Counted from the first letter of the stretch, positions 16,767 through 26,291 are shown. The stretch is 38,272 bases of DNA from Proteobacteria bacterium UBA1673 (GCA_002320385.1 DCKN01000009.1:1-38272); one strand, 5' to 3'. Notes: generated from the letters alone by a model not told the origin. Translations and numbers: made by a program.

Positions 16767-18116
16767 ATGTCAGAAACAAGCTCAAAAGTCAGATCACAGC
16801 TGCTCGTAGTCGTAGTCTTCAATTTAATCGGCTATGGATGTAATGTTGCGGCCAACGCAATTTTAACGAACAATCTTAGCTTAAGCGATTACGGGGACTT
16901 TTCTGTGGCTTGGCGGTCGCTTGCGTTAGTCTCGAGTCTAGTTATTTATGGCTCAACAATGAGCGCAACGAAGTTTATCCCTATCTACAACAGCAAAAAC
17001 GAGAAGCACAAAAAACGTGGATTCATCACTTGGAATCTAGGTCTAGTGGCTCGCGCCAGTTTAATCGTACTAATTGCTTATCTATTATTTTGGGCCACAG
17101 CGCTCATTACGCATATTACGCACTCAGTTAGCTTCGACAATTATCATCTCGCCATGTCCGTCATGATATTGAGTCCGTTGTTAGCGTTGAGTTCAATATT
17201 TAATAATTACATATTAGCTTCAGGCTATCCTTCGCTAGCCTCATTCATGAATGCGATTAGCTACTATTTAATTAAGTTATTCGTCTTATTTCTTGGATTT
17301 TACGTGTTCCTGCCCAATACCAACCCGAACTTGTCTGCCATCTTTTTCTCATATTTGTTTTTACTTATGGCAACCAGCGCCTTGACCTACGGTTTCTTAC
17401 CAGGAAGCGAGCTTATCCCTAGTTTAATCTCCTACAAAACCAATAAGAAAACTAAGCGCGCCAGTTTAGTCTATATCAATGCAGAGTGGCTCGAGGTATC
17501 TCAAGGATGCGTCATCAATAACCTTTTTGCGATGATCAGCGCAACTGCAGGCATTTATATACTTGAAATATTCTCGCCTAGTGAGCATTACGTAGGGCTA
17601 TACAATATTTGTATGGTAGCTGTAGGATTTGTTAGCGTGCTTGCCACTTCAATGAACAAAATAACCAACCCGCTGGTAGCAAAAATCGGTCACGTAACAG
17701 GCCCAGAAGCTAAAGAAACACTGAACTATCTAGGCGCGCTTAATATCATCCGACCGTTGATGTTTTTTTCTTCTATGGTCATCTATTACCTTTCGTCAGA
17801 AAGCATATTTGCATTCTTTAATCTTAAAGACCACTCACATGGGATTCTGCTACCGCTCATGTTATTTAGCGCACTGATTGATAATTCTTCCCAGTTACGA
17901 AGTGTATTCTTATTGTCGCACGGCAAAGAAGCTTATTGCGCGATAACACGAATAATAAAAGTAATCATGTTGGTTGTCTGTGGTTGTTACCTAACAATCC
18001 ACTATGATATTTACGGCATCGTTATAGCAAATATATTGTCGCGATTAGTAAGGCTCATCATCCTATCCTATGAAGTCAGGAGAATAACCAACATACGCTT
18101 CAACTATTTTTTCTGA
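16767..18116 (+). CDS. Polytopic flippase-like membrane protein (MOP/Wzx type), paralogue 1
   Basis: A 449-residue protein with about 12 to 14 hydrophobic helices across its length, of the oligosaccharide flippase (MOP) type that moves lipid-linked glycans across the inner membrane. The N-terminal stretch LTNNLSLSDYGDFSVAWRSL is typical of polysaccharide biosynthesis transporters and is shared with the two genes that follow on the other strand (18337-19659 and 19931-21256). A basic C-terminal end (YEVRRITNIRFNYFF) also corresponds. This copy is the most divergent of the three. The start ATG has only a weak AAAGAG upstream. No glycosyltransferase or polymerase gene lies near, so the substrate is unknown. 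Confidence 0.75.
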   Translation: MSETSSKVRSQLLVVVVFNLIGYGCNVAANAILTNNLSLSDYGDFSVAWRSLALVSSLVIYGSTMSATKFIPIYNSKNEKHKKRGFITWNLGLVARASLIVLIAYLLFWATALITHITHSVSFDNYHLAMSVMILSPLLALSSIFNNYILASGYPSLASFMNAISYYLIKLFVLFLGFYVFLPNTNPNLSAIFFSYLFLLMATSALTYGFLPGSELIPSLISYKTNKKTKRASLVYINAEWLEVSQGCVINNLFAMISATAGIYILEIFSPSEHYVGLYNICMVAVGFVSVLATSMNKITNPLVAKIGHVTGPEAKETLNYLGALNIIRPLMFFSSMVIYYLSSESIFAFFNLKDHSHGILLPLMLFSALIDNSSQLRSVFLLSHGKEAYCAITRIIKVIMLVVCGCYLTIHYDIYGIVIANILSRLVRLIILSYEVRRITNIRFNYFF

Positions 18117-18336
18117 CATTTTAAGATGCCAGTAATTAGTCAAGCAAACATACGACCATACATTGATGAAATTATTTCAGGATGGTTTCTAAAAAATATC
18201 GATAATCATCACCAATGAATCAGATAGAAGCCGTCAAAAACGATAGCATAAGGATGGAATCCAGCGAAAGTCCTACCCAGTCTGAATCATAAACAAAGTG
18301 ACATCCATCTCAACTCAGAGGCACGTGTGATCGTTC

Positions 18337-19659
18337 CTAAGCAAACAAATTAAGTCGCATCGAGCAGAATTGGCGGCAGCGTAAAGTAAGAGCAGTTTTT
18401 GAGAAGATTCTCGACAAGCCAGTTGCGACGACGATTCCGTACATATTATAGGGTATTACTAAAATGAGTGAGCCAATAATCATCATGCCCGTACTTGTTG
18501 CTTGAATTCTATTGATAAAATCCATGTCTTTACAGGAGACAAGATATGAAAATTGATAGCGTGTGTCAAATAAATAAACATTGACGAACATGATTGGTAA
18601 GAGTAAATACGCTGTTGTTTCGTGAATATTAAAAAAAGAGAAGATTTCTTGTCTAAATATCCAGCTCATGCAAGCCGAGGCAATAACCATGAGAAGTTTG
18701 ATGATATTATAGACGTCTAGACTGCGTTGCAGCTGCACCCTTGCCTTGTCTTTGAGAATATCTAGATTCATAATCTCTGTAGACAACTGAGTATTAATCG
18801 CGCCTTGCAACGTGCTGAGAAGACCAACACAGACTTCACAAACACTAAAAATGCCCACGTGATTTTCTTGCGGAGAAAAGATTTCAAGTATGTACAGATC
18901 AGCTGTAAAGGCCAGCGTGAACATAATAGTATTAAGGCAAGCTGACTCTGCAACTCTTAGCCAAGAGTCATCAATAAATCGTTTCTTACTTTGCTCCAAG
19001 ATATGGAATATCTCATTTTCAGGAAGTAATATGTAGAGCGCTATACTGAGAGTCATTGACACAAACAAGATTGAAACAAGCATGATGGATAAATGATAAA
19101 TCTCTTTGGGAATAAAGAAATGAAAGAAAATCAATACAGTAGCGATCTGGACAACTCGATTCAATAAGCGTCCAATAATAGTAGATAACAAAACATAGCC
19201 ACTCGCCATGATCATACTAACAAAAAACGTGAAAATTGAAAAAAGAGGGGCAAAAATCATGACAAAAAGAGCAAGATGGTACTGATCAAAACGATGTATT
19301 TCAGTGAGATGTGTTATTGTCGCTGTCAGCCAAAATAAGCCGTATGCAATGGCTAAAAAGAAGCTTGTTCTCAACAGAAGCAACAATGACCATGTAATGA
19401 ACCCCTGAATCTTTCGTGGCTGGCGCATTTTGATGTATCTAGAAACGAATCGTTGTGCGCTCAAGCCAATACCAAATGTGATTATTTGCGACACTAGGAC
19501 CAAGCTGCGCATTGCGACCGTAAAATCACCATACAGTTCTAGCGATAGATTATGGGTTAATAATCTAGTATAAAGAACATTAAGTAAAAAGCCCAACGAT
19601 CCAATGATCAAGACTTCAGTAGTTCTGAGTAATACAGTGCTCTCAGTAGACTTTACCAC
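18337..19659 (-). CDS. Polytopic flippase-like membrane protein (MOP/Wzx type), paralogue 2
   Basis: A 440-residue polytopic protein with the same architecture as its neighbours. Shared blocks include LTHNLSLELYGDFTVAMRSL, ITFGIGLSAQRFVSRY and TEIHRFDQYHLALFVMIFAP, and the short EIFSFFNIH near residue 340. I chose GTG 19659 because GGAG lies 7 nt before it; the frame extends to a TTG at 19683. By eye more than half of the positions match the 19931-21256 protein, which points to a fairly recent tandem duplication. A role in lipid-linked sugar or lipid transport is inference from the family. Confidence 0.75.
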   Translation of the reverse strand: MVKSTESTVLLRTTEVLIIGSLGFLLNVLYTRLLTHNLSLELYGDFTVAMRSLVLVSQIITFGIGLSAQRFVSRYIKMRQPRKIQGFITWSLLLLLRTSFFLAIAYGLFWLTATITHLTEIHRFDQYHLALFVMIFAPLFSIFTFFVSMIMASGYVLLSTIIGRLLNRVVQIATVLIFFHFFIPKEIYHLSIMLVSILFVSMTLSIALYILLPENEIFHILEQSKKRFIDDSWLRVAESACLNTIMFTLAFTADLYILEIFSPQENHVGIFSVCEVCVGLLSTLQGAINTQLSTEIMNLDILKDKARVQLQRSLDVYNIIKLLMVIASACMSWIFRQEIFSFFNIHETTAYLLLPIMFVNVYLFDTRYQFSYLVSCKDMDFINRIQATSTGMMIIGSLILVIPYNMYGIVVATGLSRIFSKTALTLRCRQFCSMRLNLFA

Positions 19660-19823
19660 AGCCAAACTCCACAAAATATCCAACCATTTTAGTGGTTATT
19701 TAGTTAATTTAAAATAGATAAACAGTTTTAATATAAGATTAATGCTTAGAAAAGATTTTTTATGTGATGTGGCATCTGAAAAAGTATAAGATATGAATAA
19801 AATGATTAAAATTCATGCATCAA

Positions 19824-19881
19824 GCACCCGGGTGCCATAATTGCCAAATTTAGATTAAGCCTAAGCAGAATCACAATCTAA
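19824..19881. repeat. 12-bp palindrome and a 7-bp inverted repeat between two flippase genes
   Basis: The 271-nt gap between the two minus-strand flippase genes contains the perfect palindrome GCACCCGGGTGC (19824-19835) in an AT-rich surrounding, and just after it TTAGATT (19850-19856) with AATCTAA (19875-19881). The rest of the gap shows nothing recognisable. It lies downstream of paralogue 3 and upstream of paralogue 2, so an operator for paralogue 2 or a transcript end for paralogue 3 are both possible. Confidence 0.45.
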
Positions 19882-19930
19882 ATAGAGTGGCGCAGATAAG
19901 CAAGTTGGATGTTCAAGATGGTGAGTGCTA

Positions 19931-21256
19931 CTATGCAAATAAAGCAAAACGCATTGCGCTATGCCGTCTGCAACGAATCGTCATCATGACCTTGGCGTAA
20001 ACTCTGGATAAAAGTGTGGCAGAAGCAATGCCAAACATATTATAAGGCATAACCAAAATCAGTGAGCCGATAATCATAGCAGCAGTTGAGATGCCTTGGA
20101 CTCGATTAACAAAAGCCATTTCTTTATTAGCCACAAGATAATCAAACTGATAACGATAGTCCAGCAAGTAGACATTAAAAAACATCAGCGGGAGTAGAAG
20201 ATGGGCTGCGTCGGAGTGAATATTAAAAAAACTGAAGATCTCCTGCCTGAAGATCCAGCTAGAAAAGATTGAGATACAAACAAGCATGAGTTTAATGGCA
20301 TTAAAAGCGTCCAAGGATTTCTGGAGTATTGATCGTTCCTTGGGTTTCATAAGGTTGATATTCATAATAGCTGCGGTCGATTGGGAATTAATAGAGGCCT
20401 GTAATGTGCTCAGAAGACCAACACAAACGCCACAAACGCTGAAAATGCCAACATGATTTTCGTAAGGAGAAAAAAATTCAAGTATAAGTAAATCAGAGGT
20501 GACGGTAAGTGTGAACATAATGCCATTAAGACAAGAAGATTGGGCAACGGCAAGCCAATCTTTGTCAACAAATCGACTTTTGGTTGGCTTCAATGTATTC
20601 AGGATGTCGTTCTCTGTAATCCATGAGTAAATCAATGCGTTGACCAGCATGGTGCAGAACAAAATAGAGACCAATATGAGAGATAAGTGATAGACTTCTT
20701 TAGGAATAAATAGTTCCAAGAAAAAGAGGATAATGACAATTTGTACAATTCTGTTCACTAGGGTAGCAACAACGGTAGAGAGTATCGTGTGACCGCTTGA
20801 CTGAATCAATCTAGTTATAATCACTGCAATGGACATCATTGGCGCAAAAATGATAACGAATAGTGCCAAGTGGTATTGGTCAAATCGATGGATTTCAGTA
20901 AAATGCGTGATAGAAGCAACGATCCAAAACAGAATATAAGCAATAGCTAGAACGATACTTGATCGGAGCAATATTGATGCGCCCCAATAAAGAAATGCAC
21001 GCGTTTTTGCTGGCTGGTGTTTTTTCGTATACAATGAAACAAAGCGCTGTGCACTCAACCCAACCCCAAAAGTGATTAATTGATCGACCAGCATTAAGCT
21101 ACACCATGCCACAGAGAAGTCACCATAAAGATCCAGTGAAAGATTATGTGTTAAAATTCTTGTGTAGACCACGTTACAGGCGTAACCCACTAGCCCAATT
21201 AGCATGAGAATAATAGATTTAACAACTGGGCTTTTTTGCACGACACTGGCAGTCAT
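19931..21256 (-). CDS. Polytopic flippase-like membrane protein (MOP/Wzx type), paralogue 3
   Basis: A 441-residue polytopic protein most similar to the 18337-19659 product: LTHNLSLDLYGDFSVAWCSL, ITFGVGLSAQRFVSLY, TEIHRFDQYHLALFVIIFAP and QEIFSFFNIH recur in the same order. ATG 21256 is the chosen start because TTGGAG stands just before it; a GTG at 21283 would add nine residues. It belongs to the same family as paralogue 1, so the locus holds three related transporters on two strands. No other envelope-glycan gene is linked. The family call (MOP-type flippase) is inferred from helix pattern and the N-terminal motif. Confidence 0.75.
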   Translation of the reverse strand: MTASVVQKSPVVKSIILMLIGLVGYACNVVYTRILTHNLSLDLYGDFSVAWCSLMLVDQLITFGVGLSAQRFVSLYTKKHQPAKTRAFLYWGASILLRSSIVLAIAYILFWIVASITHFTEIHRFDQYHLALFVIIFAPMMSIAVIITRLIQSSGHTILSTVVATLVNRIVQIVIILFFLELFIPKEVYHLSLILVSILFCTMLVNALIYSWITENDILNTLKPTKSRFVDKDWLAVAQSSCLNGIMFTLTVTSDLLILEFFSPYENHVGIFSVCGVCVGLLSTLQASINSQSTAAIMNINLMKPKERSILQKSLDAFNAIKLMLVCISIFSSWIFRQEIFSFFNIHSDAAHLLLPLMFFNVYLLDYRYQFDYLVANKEMAFVNRVQGISTAAMIIGSLILVMPYNMFGIASATLLSRVYAKVMMTIRCRRHSAMRFALFA

Positions 21257-21483
21257 ATTTTTCTCCAAAAATAAAACATTCACATATACTTAATTAACAA
21301 TAAACTAAATATGTGAGATTAACAATAAGTGACTAATGTTAGCCCGAGTCTAGTGTGCTACAAATTATCAATAATGAATGCTTACCGCTCGATACATATT
21401 GGCGGATATTGTATGCTAATCGTGCTATTATTATGCATAAAGATAGCGTAAAATTAAGAAAAATTAGAGCGTGGTGACGCTTA

Positions 21484-21918
21484 ATGCGAATAAGACTACA
21501 AATAGATACGCGTAACTTTCCAATCATGGCATTTTGGATATCATGGGTCGTGATGCCTTTTGCAATTGTTGCGTTGATCGACCCATCAATACTATCTGCC
21601 GCTGAAATACAAAGCCAACAAGCACTAGCATGGCGTCGATTGGTTGTCATGTTCGCATGTAGTACGCAACTATCGGTAGGGTTGTGCATCAAGGTTTTAA
21701 AAAGGCAATATCCATTGTATGCTGAAGTCGCTATGACGCTAGGCGACAAGAGAATTTGTATTCGGGCAGGCGCTGATTTAAAACCGATAACACCGTCGTC
21801 AACGCAGTGCGCATGGGGGGCTCACGAGCACTGCGTTGACGACATCAACCTACGACTGAGTTTATGGGCGAACGGAATCAGTTCAGTACAAAGAGATTAC
21901 AGAGGATATCAAAAATAG
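21484..21918 (+). CDS. Small orphan membrane protein, hypothetical
   Basis: A 144-residue frame with two hydrophobic segments (about residues 14-36 and 52-70) and a polar C-terminal half with three Cys. I recognise no family. The ATG has no Shine-Dalgarno and lies inside a short hairpin (ATTA-g-AGCGT 21463-21472 with ACGCTTAAT 21477-21485), which would hinder initiation. A perfect 16-bp inverted repeat sits in its 3' half (21795-21843). An overlapping minus-strand frame (21339-21749) looks less protein-like. The gene could be a relic or not translated at all; it lies between the flippase cluster and dnaE. Confidence 0.4.
   Translation: MRIRLQIDTRNFPIMAFWISWVVMPFAIVALIDPSILSAAEIQSQQALAWRRLVVMFACSTQLSVGLCIKVLKRQYPLYAEVAMTLGDKRICIRAGADLKPITPSSTQCAWGAHEHCVDDINLRLSLWANGISSVQRDYRGYQK
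21795..21843. repeat. Perfect 16-bp inverted repeat with 17-nt spacer
   Basis: The left arm GTCGTCAACGCAGTGC (21795-21810) is the exact reverse complement of 21828-21843, with a 17-nt G-rich spacer. It is the strongest symmetric element I found in the window. No T-run follows on either strand, so it is not a usual terminator. It lies about 145 nt before dnaE and within a doubtful ORF. Confidence 0.85.
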
Positions 21919-21986
21919 ACAAGGATACCGTTTGCGCTTGCTCCTGATTCAAGTTATCATCAATAATAAGGTAGCGATCGTGCGAT

Positions 21987-24900
21987 ATGACAACAAAACA
22001 ACAGTATAATCATCTGCAAATCTATAGTGAGTACAGCATAGAAAGCAGTCTGTTGACGATTGACGACATCATATCGCTGGCAGAGCAGTCGAATATGCAA
22101 TCAGTTGCGCTGACTGATATTGGGAATGTCTTTGCACTCGTCAAGTTTTACCAAGCTGCAATAAAAAAGAAAATCAAACCAATCGTTGGCGCTGAGCTGC
22201 GCATTGTTGATGCGCCAAGCTTGAGTGCCGACACTACCCCGTCTGAGCAAAATAAACAGAAAACTTACAAACTCATCGTACTCTGCCAAGATAGGCAAGG
22301 CTATAATAATTTATCGACATTAATGACAGAATCATTTATGTCCGGACAGATCCACGGGGTACCGCATATCAGTCGATCATGGCTGACGTCAGATAATACA
22401 AAGGGACTAATCGCTATCGAGCCAGGACATACAGGCTTTTCATCAACTTACGAGATCGATTCAGTCGCAGACTTACAGCCTTGGTTATCACTTTTTGACA
22501 ACCGATATTACCTTGGGATACATCGGTTGCAAACAGAACCATGTATGCGCTGGGAAAAACGCTTGAGAAAGCTATCTACACAACAAGTTTTGCCAATTGT
22601 GGCACTCAATCAAGTATGCTTTGCTCAAAGGCAAGATCATGCTGCACATGAAGTACGCGCTTGTATTCAAGCTGGCCAAGTCTTAGATGCGCGTGATGGT
22701 GAACTATTCAGTCCTGATCAATACTGGCGTAGTCAAGAAGAAATGCTGCAGTTGTTTTCAGATATGCCTGAAGCACTAGAGAATACTCTTGAAATAACCA
22801 AGCGTTGTAACTTATCCCTGCAATTCGACCAGGTATTTCTTCCTAATTTTCCGATTGAGAAAGGAGACAGTCTCGATACGTATTTGGAAAAACTCAGCTT
22901 TGAAGGCATAGAACAGCGCTGGCCACAAATCCAAAAGTTAGCGGCAGGACAAGATAAAGACAATAATCAGTATACAGAGTTCTCACGCAAGGACTACGAG
23001 AGCCGTTTACGTACCGAATTATCAATTATTCATCAGATGGGATTTGCCGGCTACTTTTTAATCGTTGCAGACTTTATTCAATGGGGTAAAAATAATGATG
23101 TGGCAGTAGGTCCAGGAAGGGGGTCTGGGGCTGGGTCACTGGTTGCATACGTCTTGAAGATCACAGATATTGACCCGTTACCGCACGGACTACTGTTTGA
23201 GCGTTTTCTCAATCCAGAGCGGGTATCTATGCCAGACTTTGACGTAGATTTTTGTATGATTAATCGAGATCGAGTCATTGCTTATGTGCGGCAACATTAT
23301 GGCAGAGAGAGCGTTGCTCAGATATCAACACATGGTTCAATGGCAGCAAAAGCTGCTGTTAGAGATGTTGGTAGAGCCATGGCGCACCCATACGGCTTTG
23401 TCGATAAAGTCGCCAAGCTCATTCCAAACGATCTTGGTATTACATTACCTGTTGCTTTAAAACAGTCTCCAGATTTATCGTCAAGATACAAAGAGGATGA
23501 CCAAGTCAAAGCCCTTCTTGATATGGCAATGACTTTAGAGGGTCGAGTAAGGAATGTTGGGCGACATGCTGGTGGCGTAGTAATTGCTCCAGGAAAACTC
23601 ACAGATTTTTGTCCGCTATACAAGGAGAATGGCAGTCCTCACCAAGCCACGCAATTTGATATGGGTGATGTCGAGAAAGTTGGGCTGGTCAAGTTTGACT
23701 TTCTGGGTCTAAGGACACTAACTATCATTGATAGCACAGTCAAATCAGTGAATAAAAATCACCAGGATCAACAATTAGACATCACTAATATTCCTCTGGA
23801 TGATGTCAAAACATATCAATTATTGCAATCGTGTCGGACAACAGCGGTATTTCAGTTAGAGTCAAGAGGGTTCCAAGAGTTAATTGGTCGTTTATTACCG
23901 GATTGTTTTGCAGACATTGTAGCGTTAGTAGCACTATACCGACCAGGTCCGCTACAGTCTGGTATGGTAGATGATTTTATCGACAGAAAACACGGTCGCG
24001 CAAAGGTTGTCTATTTACACCCGAGTATCGAAACCATTTTACAAGAAACATATGGCGTGATCGTTTATCAAGAGCAAGTCATGCAGATTGCTCAGGTCAT
24101 GGCAGGCTATACGCTAGGCGCCGCTGACTTGCTTAGGCGTGCAATGGGTAAGAAAAAGCCAGAAGAGATGGCAAAGCAGCGAACCATTTTCCTTGAAGGA
24201 AGTAAAAAAAATAACATTGATGCTGAAGTTGCTGAAAAAGTCTTTGATTTGATGGAAATGTTTGCTGGATATGGCTTTAATAAATCACATTCGGTCGCCT
24301 ATGCAATGATTTCATACCAAACCGCTTACTTAAAAGCACATTGGTTGGATTATTTCATGGCTTCAGTTCTATCAAGCGATATGGATAATACTGACAAAGT
24401 GGTGCACTATGTCAAAGATTGTCTTGCATTTGGCTTACAGATACTTCCACCTTGTATTAACAGAAGCAAGGCTTGTTTTCATGTAGAGAAGCGCGGTGCT
24501 ATACGCTATGGACTTGGCGCTATTAAAGGTGTAGGAGAAGGTTTTGCGCTACATGTCGAGACGTTTCAGAAAAGTGCCGGCCAAAGCCAAGTTTTCAGCA
24601 ACATGCTTGATTTTTGTATCAAGCTTACGGATGCAAAAGTGAACAAAAAAGTGGTGGAAGCGTTAATTTGGAGCGGCGCTATGGACGCGCTGGGTCAGTC
24701 AAGAGGCACACTTTTAGCATCGATAGAAATGGTATTGTCGCAAAAAGACCAATACGCACGTAACCAAACGGCAGGGCAGGGCGATTTATTCTCAATGGAT
24801 GAAGAAGAAGAAATACAATGTCAGTATGCAACATCAGCGCCAAACTGGGGATTAAAAGAGGCTTTAAGTGCTGAGTTTTCAGTGCTAGGGCAATATTTTT

Positions 24901-25499
24901 CTGGTCATCCTATCGATCCATATAAAATAGAAATTAGACAATTACAGGCAAATAAGGTTGCCAGAATCAAGCCATCACCCAGGAAAACCAAGATAAAGCT
25001 CATAGGGCTAGTCAGTAAACAAAGAAGAATGACAACAAAGGCCGGGCGATTATTTGTGATGATTGAACTCATGGATGATAGTGGCTCAATTGAAATTGCT
25101 TGTTTCGACGATAAAGTTCAACAACTTCAGCTAGCATTAATGGGGCACGAGGTCGTTGTAATCGAAGGAACTGTACAAGAGGCACGTCACAATGGGCAAG
25201 CACGTTACAATATTGATTCGATTATGAGTCTTGAGCAATATCGACAAATGAAAAGTCCAACACTGCATATTAAAGTTAATGAAAAGGCGCTTTCTACAAC
25301 AACAGCAAAAGAAGTGAAGACTTTGCTAAGTAATCAAGAAAGTGGACAAAGCCGGGTGGTCATTTGGTACCGGGCAGAGGGTAAGGAAATTCCGCTAGCA
25401 TTTAATAAGCCGCTAGACATTGTTATTAATGAAGCTCTGATGACAGCACTACAGCATGTTCAAGGTGTCGACACGGTTGAAGCCCGGTATGAGAATTAG
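21987..25499 (+). CDS. dnaE: DNA polymerase III alpha subunit
   Basis: The replicative polymerase subunit; 1170 residues against 1160 in E. coli. The order is an N-terminal PHP domain (about 1-280), the catalytic palm with VAVGPGRGSGAGSLVAY and PDFDVDFC (Asp417 and Asp419), the third catalytic Asp571 in KFDFLGL, then fingers, the HhH region, an OB-fold (about 1005-1080) and a C-terminal tau-binding part. The PHP metal site is degenerate: HLQIYSEYS replaces HLHVHSEYS, and DIGN replaces DHGN, as in other proteobacterial DnaE that rely on a separate proofreading subunit. AAGG lies a little far from the ATG. accA, a frequent downstream neighbour, is absent. Confidence 0.96.
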   Translation: MTTKQQYNHLQIYSEYSIESSLLTIDDIISLAEQSNMQSVALTDIGNVFALVKFYQAAIKKKIKPIVGAELRIVDAPSLSADTTPSEQNKQKTYKLIVLCQDRQGYNNLSTLMTESFMSGQIHGVPHISRSWLTSDNTKGLIAIEPGHTGFSSTYEIDSVADLQPWLSLFDNRYYLGIHRLQTEPCMRWEKRLRKLSTQQVLPIVALNQVCFAQRQDHAAHEVRACIQAGQVLDARDGELFSPDQYWRSQEEMLQLFSDMPEALENTLEITKRCNLSLQFDQVFLPNFPIEKGDSLDTYLEKLSFEGIEQRWPQIQKLAAGQDKDNNQYTEFSRKDYESRLRTELSIIHQMGFAGYFLIVADFIQWGKNNDVAVGPGRGSGAGSLVAYVLKITDIDPLPHGLLFERFLNPERVSMPDFDVDFCMINRDRVIAYVRQHYGRESVAQISTHGSMAAKAAVRDVGRAMAHPYGFVDKVAKLIPNDLGITLPVALKQSPDLSSRYKEDDQVKALLDMAMTLEGRVRNVGRHAGGVVIAPGKLTDFCPLYKENGSPHQATQFDMGDVEKVGLVKFDFLGLRTLTIIDSTVKSVNKNHQDQQLDITNIPLDDVKTYQLLQSCRTTAVFQLESRGFQELIGRLLPDCFADIVALVALYRPGPLQSGMVDDFIDRKHGRAKVVYLHPSIETILQETYGVIVYQEQVMQIAQVMAGYTLGAADLLRRAMGKKKPEEMAKQRTIFLEGSKKNNIDAEVAEKVFDLMEMFAGYGFNKSHSVAYAMISYQTAYLKAHWLDYFMASVLSSDMDNTDKVVHYVKDCLAFGLQILPPCINRSKACFHVEKRGAIRYGLGAIKGVGEGFALHVETFQKSAGQSQVFSNMLDFCIKLTDAKVNKKVVEALIWSGAMDALGQSRGTLLASIEMVLSQKDQYARNQTAGQGDLFSMDEEEEIQCQYATSAPNWGLKEALSAEFSVLGQYFSGHPIDPYKIEIRQLQANKVARIKPSPRKTKIKLIGLVSKQRRMTTKAGRLFVMIELMDDSGSIEIACFDDKVQQLQLALMGHEVVVIEGTVQEARHNGQARYNIDSIMSLEQYRQMKSPTLHIKVNEKALSTTTAKEVKTLLSNQESGQSRVVIWYRAEGKEIPLAFNKPLDIVINEALMTALQHVQGVDTVEARYEN

Positions 25500-25613
25500 G
25501 CTAAATTTTAAGCTGACAAGTGGCAAATCTCTGCACCAACACTCAAACAACGACGCAGTGGTAAACGCCGTTCATAAAAAGCATCAATCAGATTTTGCAC
25601 AAGAGCAGCGAGA

Positions 25614-26291
25614 CTAGCTGTCCATTAACTGCCAATCGATCTCAGTACTACCATGTTGTGCAAGCCATGCATTTGCCCTTGAGAAGTGTTTGCAAGTTAA
25701 AAAACCTCGGTGTGCTGATAATGGAGACGGATGAGGTGCCTGAAGTACGAGGTGCTTCTGGTTATTGACCAATATAGATTTTTTTATGGCATGACTACCC
25801 CAGAGCAAGTAAACCACAGGTCTGGTGACATGGTGATCAATAGTCTCAATCACCTTATCGGTGAACCGTTGCCAGCCAAGTTGACTATGCGAGTGTGCTT
25901 TGCCGTGTTCAACAGTCAAAACAGTATTCAACAGAAGGACACCCTGGTGCGCCCACATCGATAAACAGCCGTGTGCTGGCGTCGCAATATTCAAATCGTG
26001 ATGCAAGGCCTTGAAGATATTCTTTAGAGAGGGTGGCGGCATAACCCCATTGGCTACCGAAAAACAGAGGCCATGCGCTTGGCCAGGGCCATGATATGGG
26101 TCTTGCCCTATGATAACCGCTTTGAGTTTTTCCAAGGGGGTATATTTGAATGCATTGAAAACATCTTGCTTAGGTGGATAGATGACAGTGCCGGCTTCCC
26201 TCAGCGATTGCAGGTGGGCCATCATCTCCTGAAAGTAAGGTTTTTCTTTTTCTTCACCCAATGTTTGGCGCCATGTTGCAGAAGTTATCAC
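25614..26291 (-). CDS. ung: Uracil-DNA glycosylase
   Basis: Ung removes uracil from DNA and starts base excision repair. The 225 residues are of family length. The water-activating loop GQDPYHG (62-68) carries Asp64, numbered the same as in E. coli. VANGVMPPPSLKNIF follows, then LLLNTVLTVEHGKAHSH, and near the C-terminus the minor-groove loop HPSPLSAHRGF. The start is GTG 26291. The gene converges on dnaE with about 115 nt between them and shows no obvious terminator. Confidence 0.96.
   Translation of the reverse strand: MITSATWRQTLGEEKEKPYFQEMMAHLQSLREAGTVIYPPKQDVFNAFKYTPLEKLKAVIIGQDPYHGPGQAHGLCFSVANGVMPPPSLKNIFKALHHDLNIATPAHGCLSMWAHQGVLLLNTVLTVEHGKAHSHSQLGWQRFTDKVIETIDHHVTRPVVYLLWGSHAIKKSILVNNQKHLVLQAPHPSPLSAHRGFLTCKHFSRANAWLAQHGSTEIDWQLMDS

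Noticed and set aside
21339..21749. 136-residue minus-strand frame overlapping the orphan ORF before dnaE
   Set aside because: It has an irregular Cys/His/Ser-rich composition, no ribosome binding site and overlaps a frame with a better membrane-protein profile, though neither is certain.
25731..25964. Plus-strand frame inside ung
   Set aside because: It lies fully within the conserved ung coding region on the other strand and shows no start signal.
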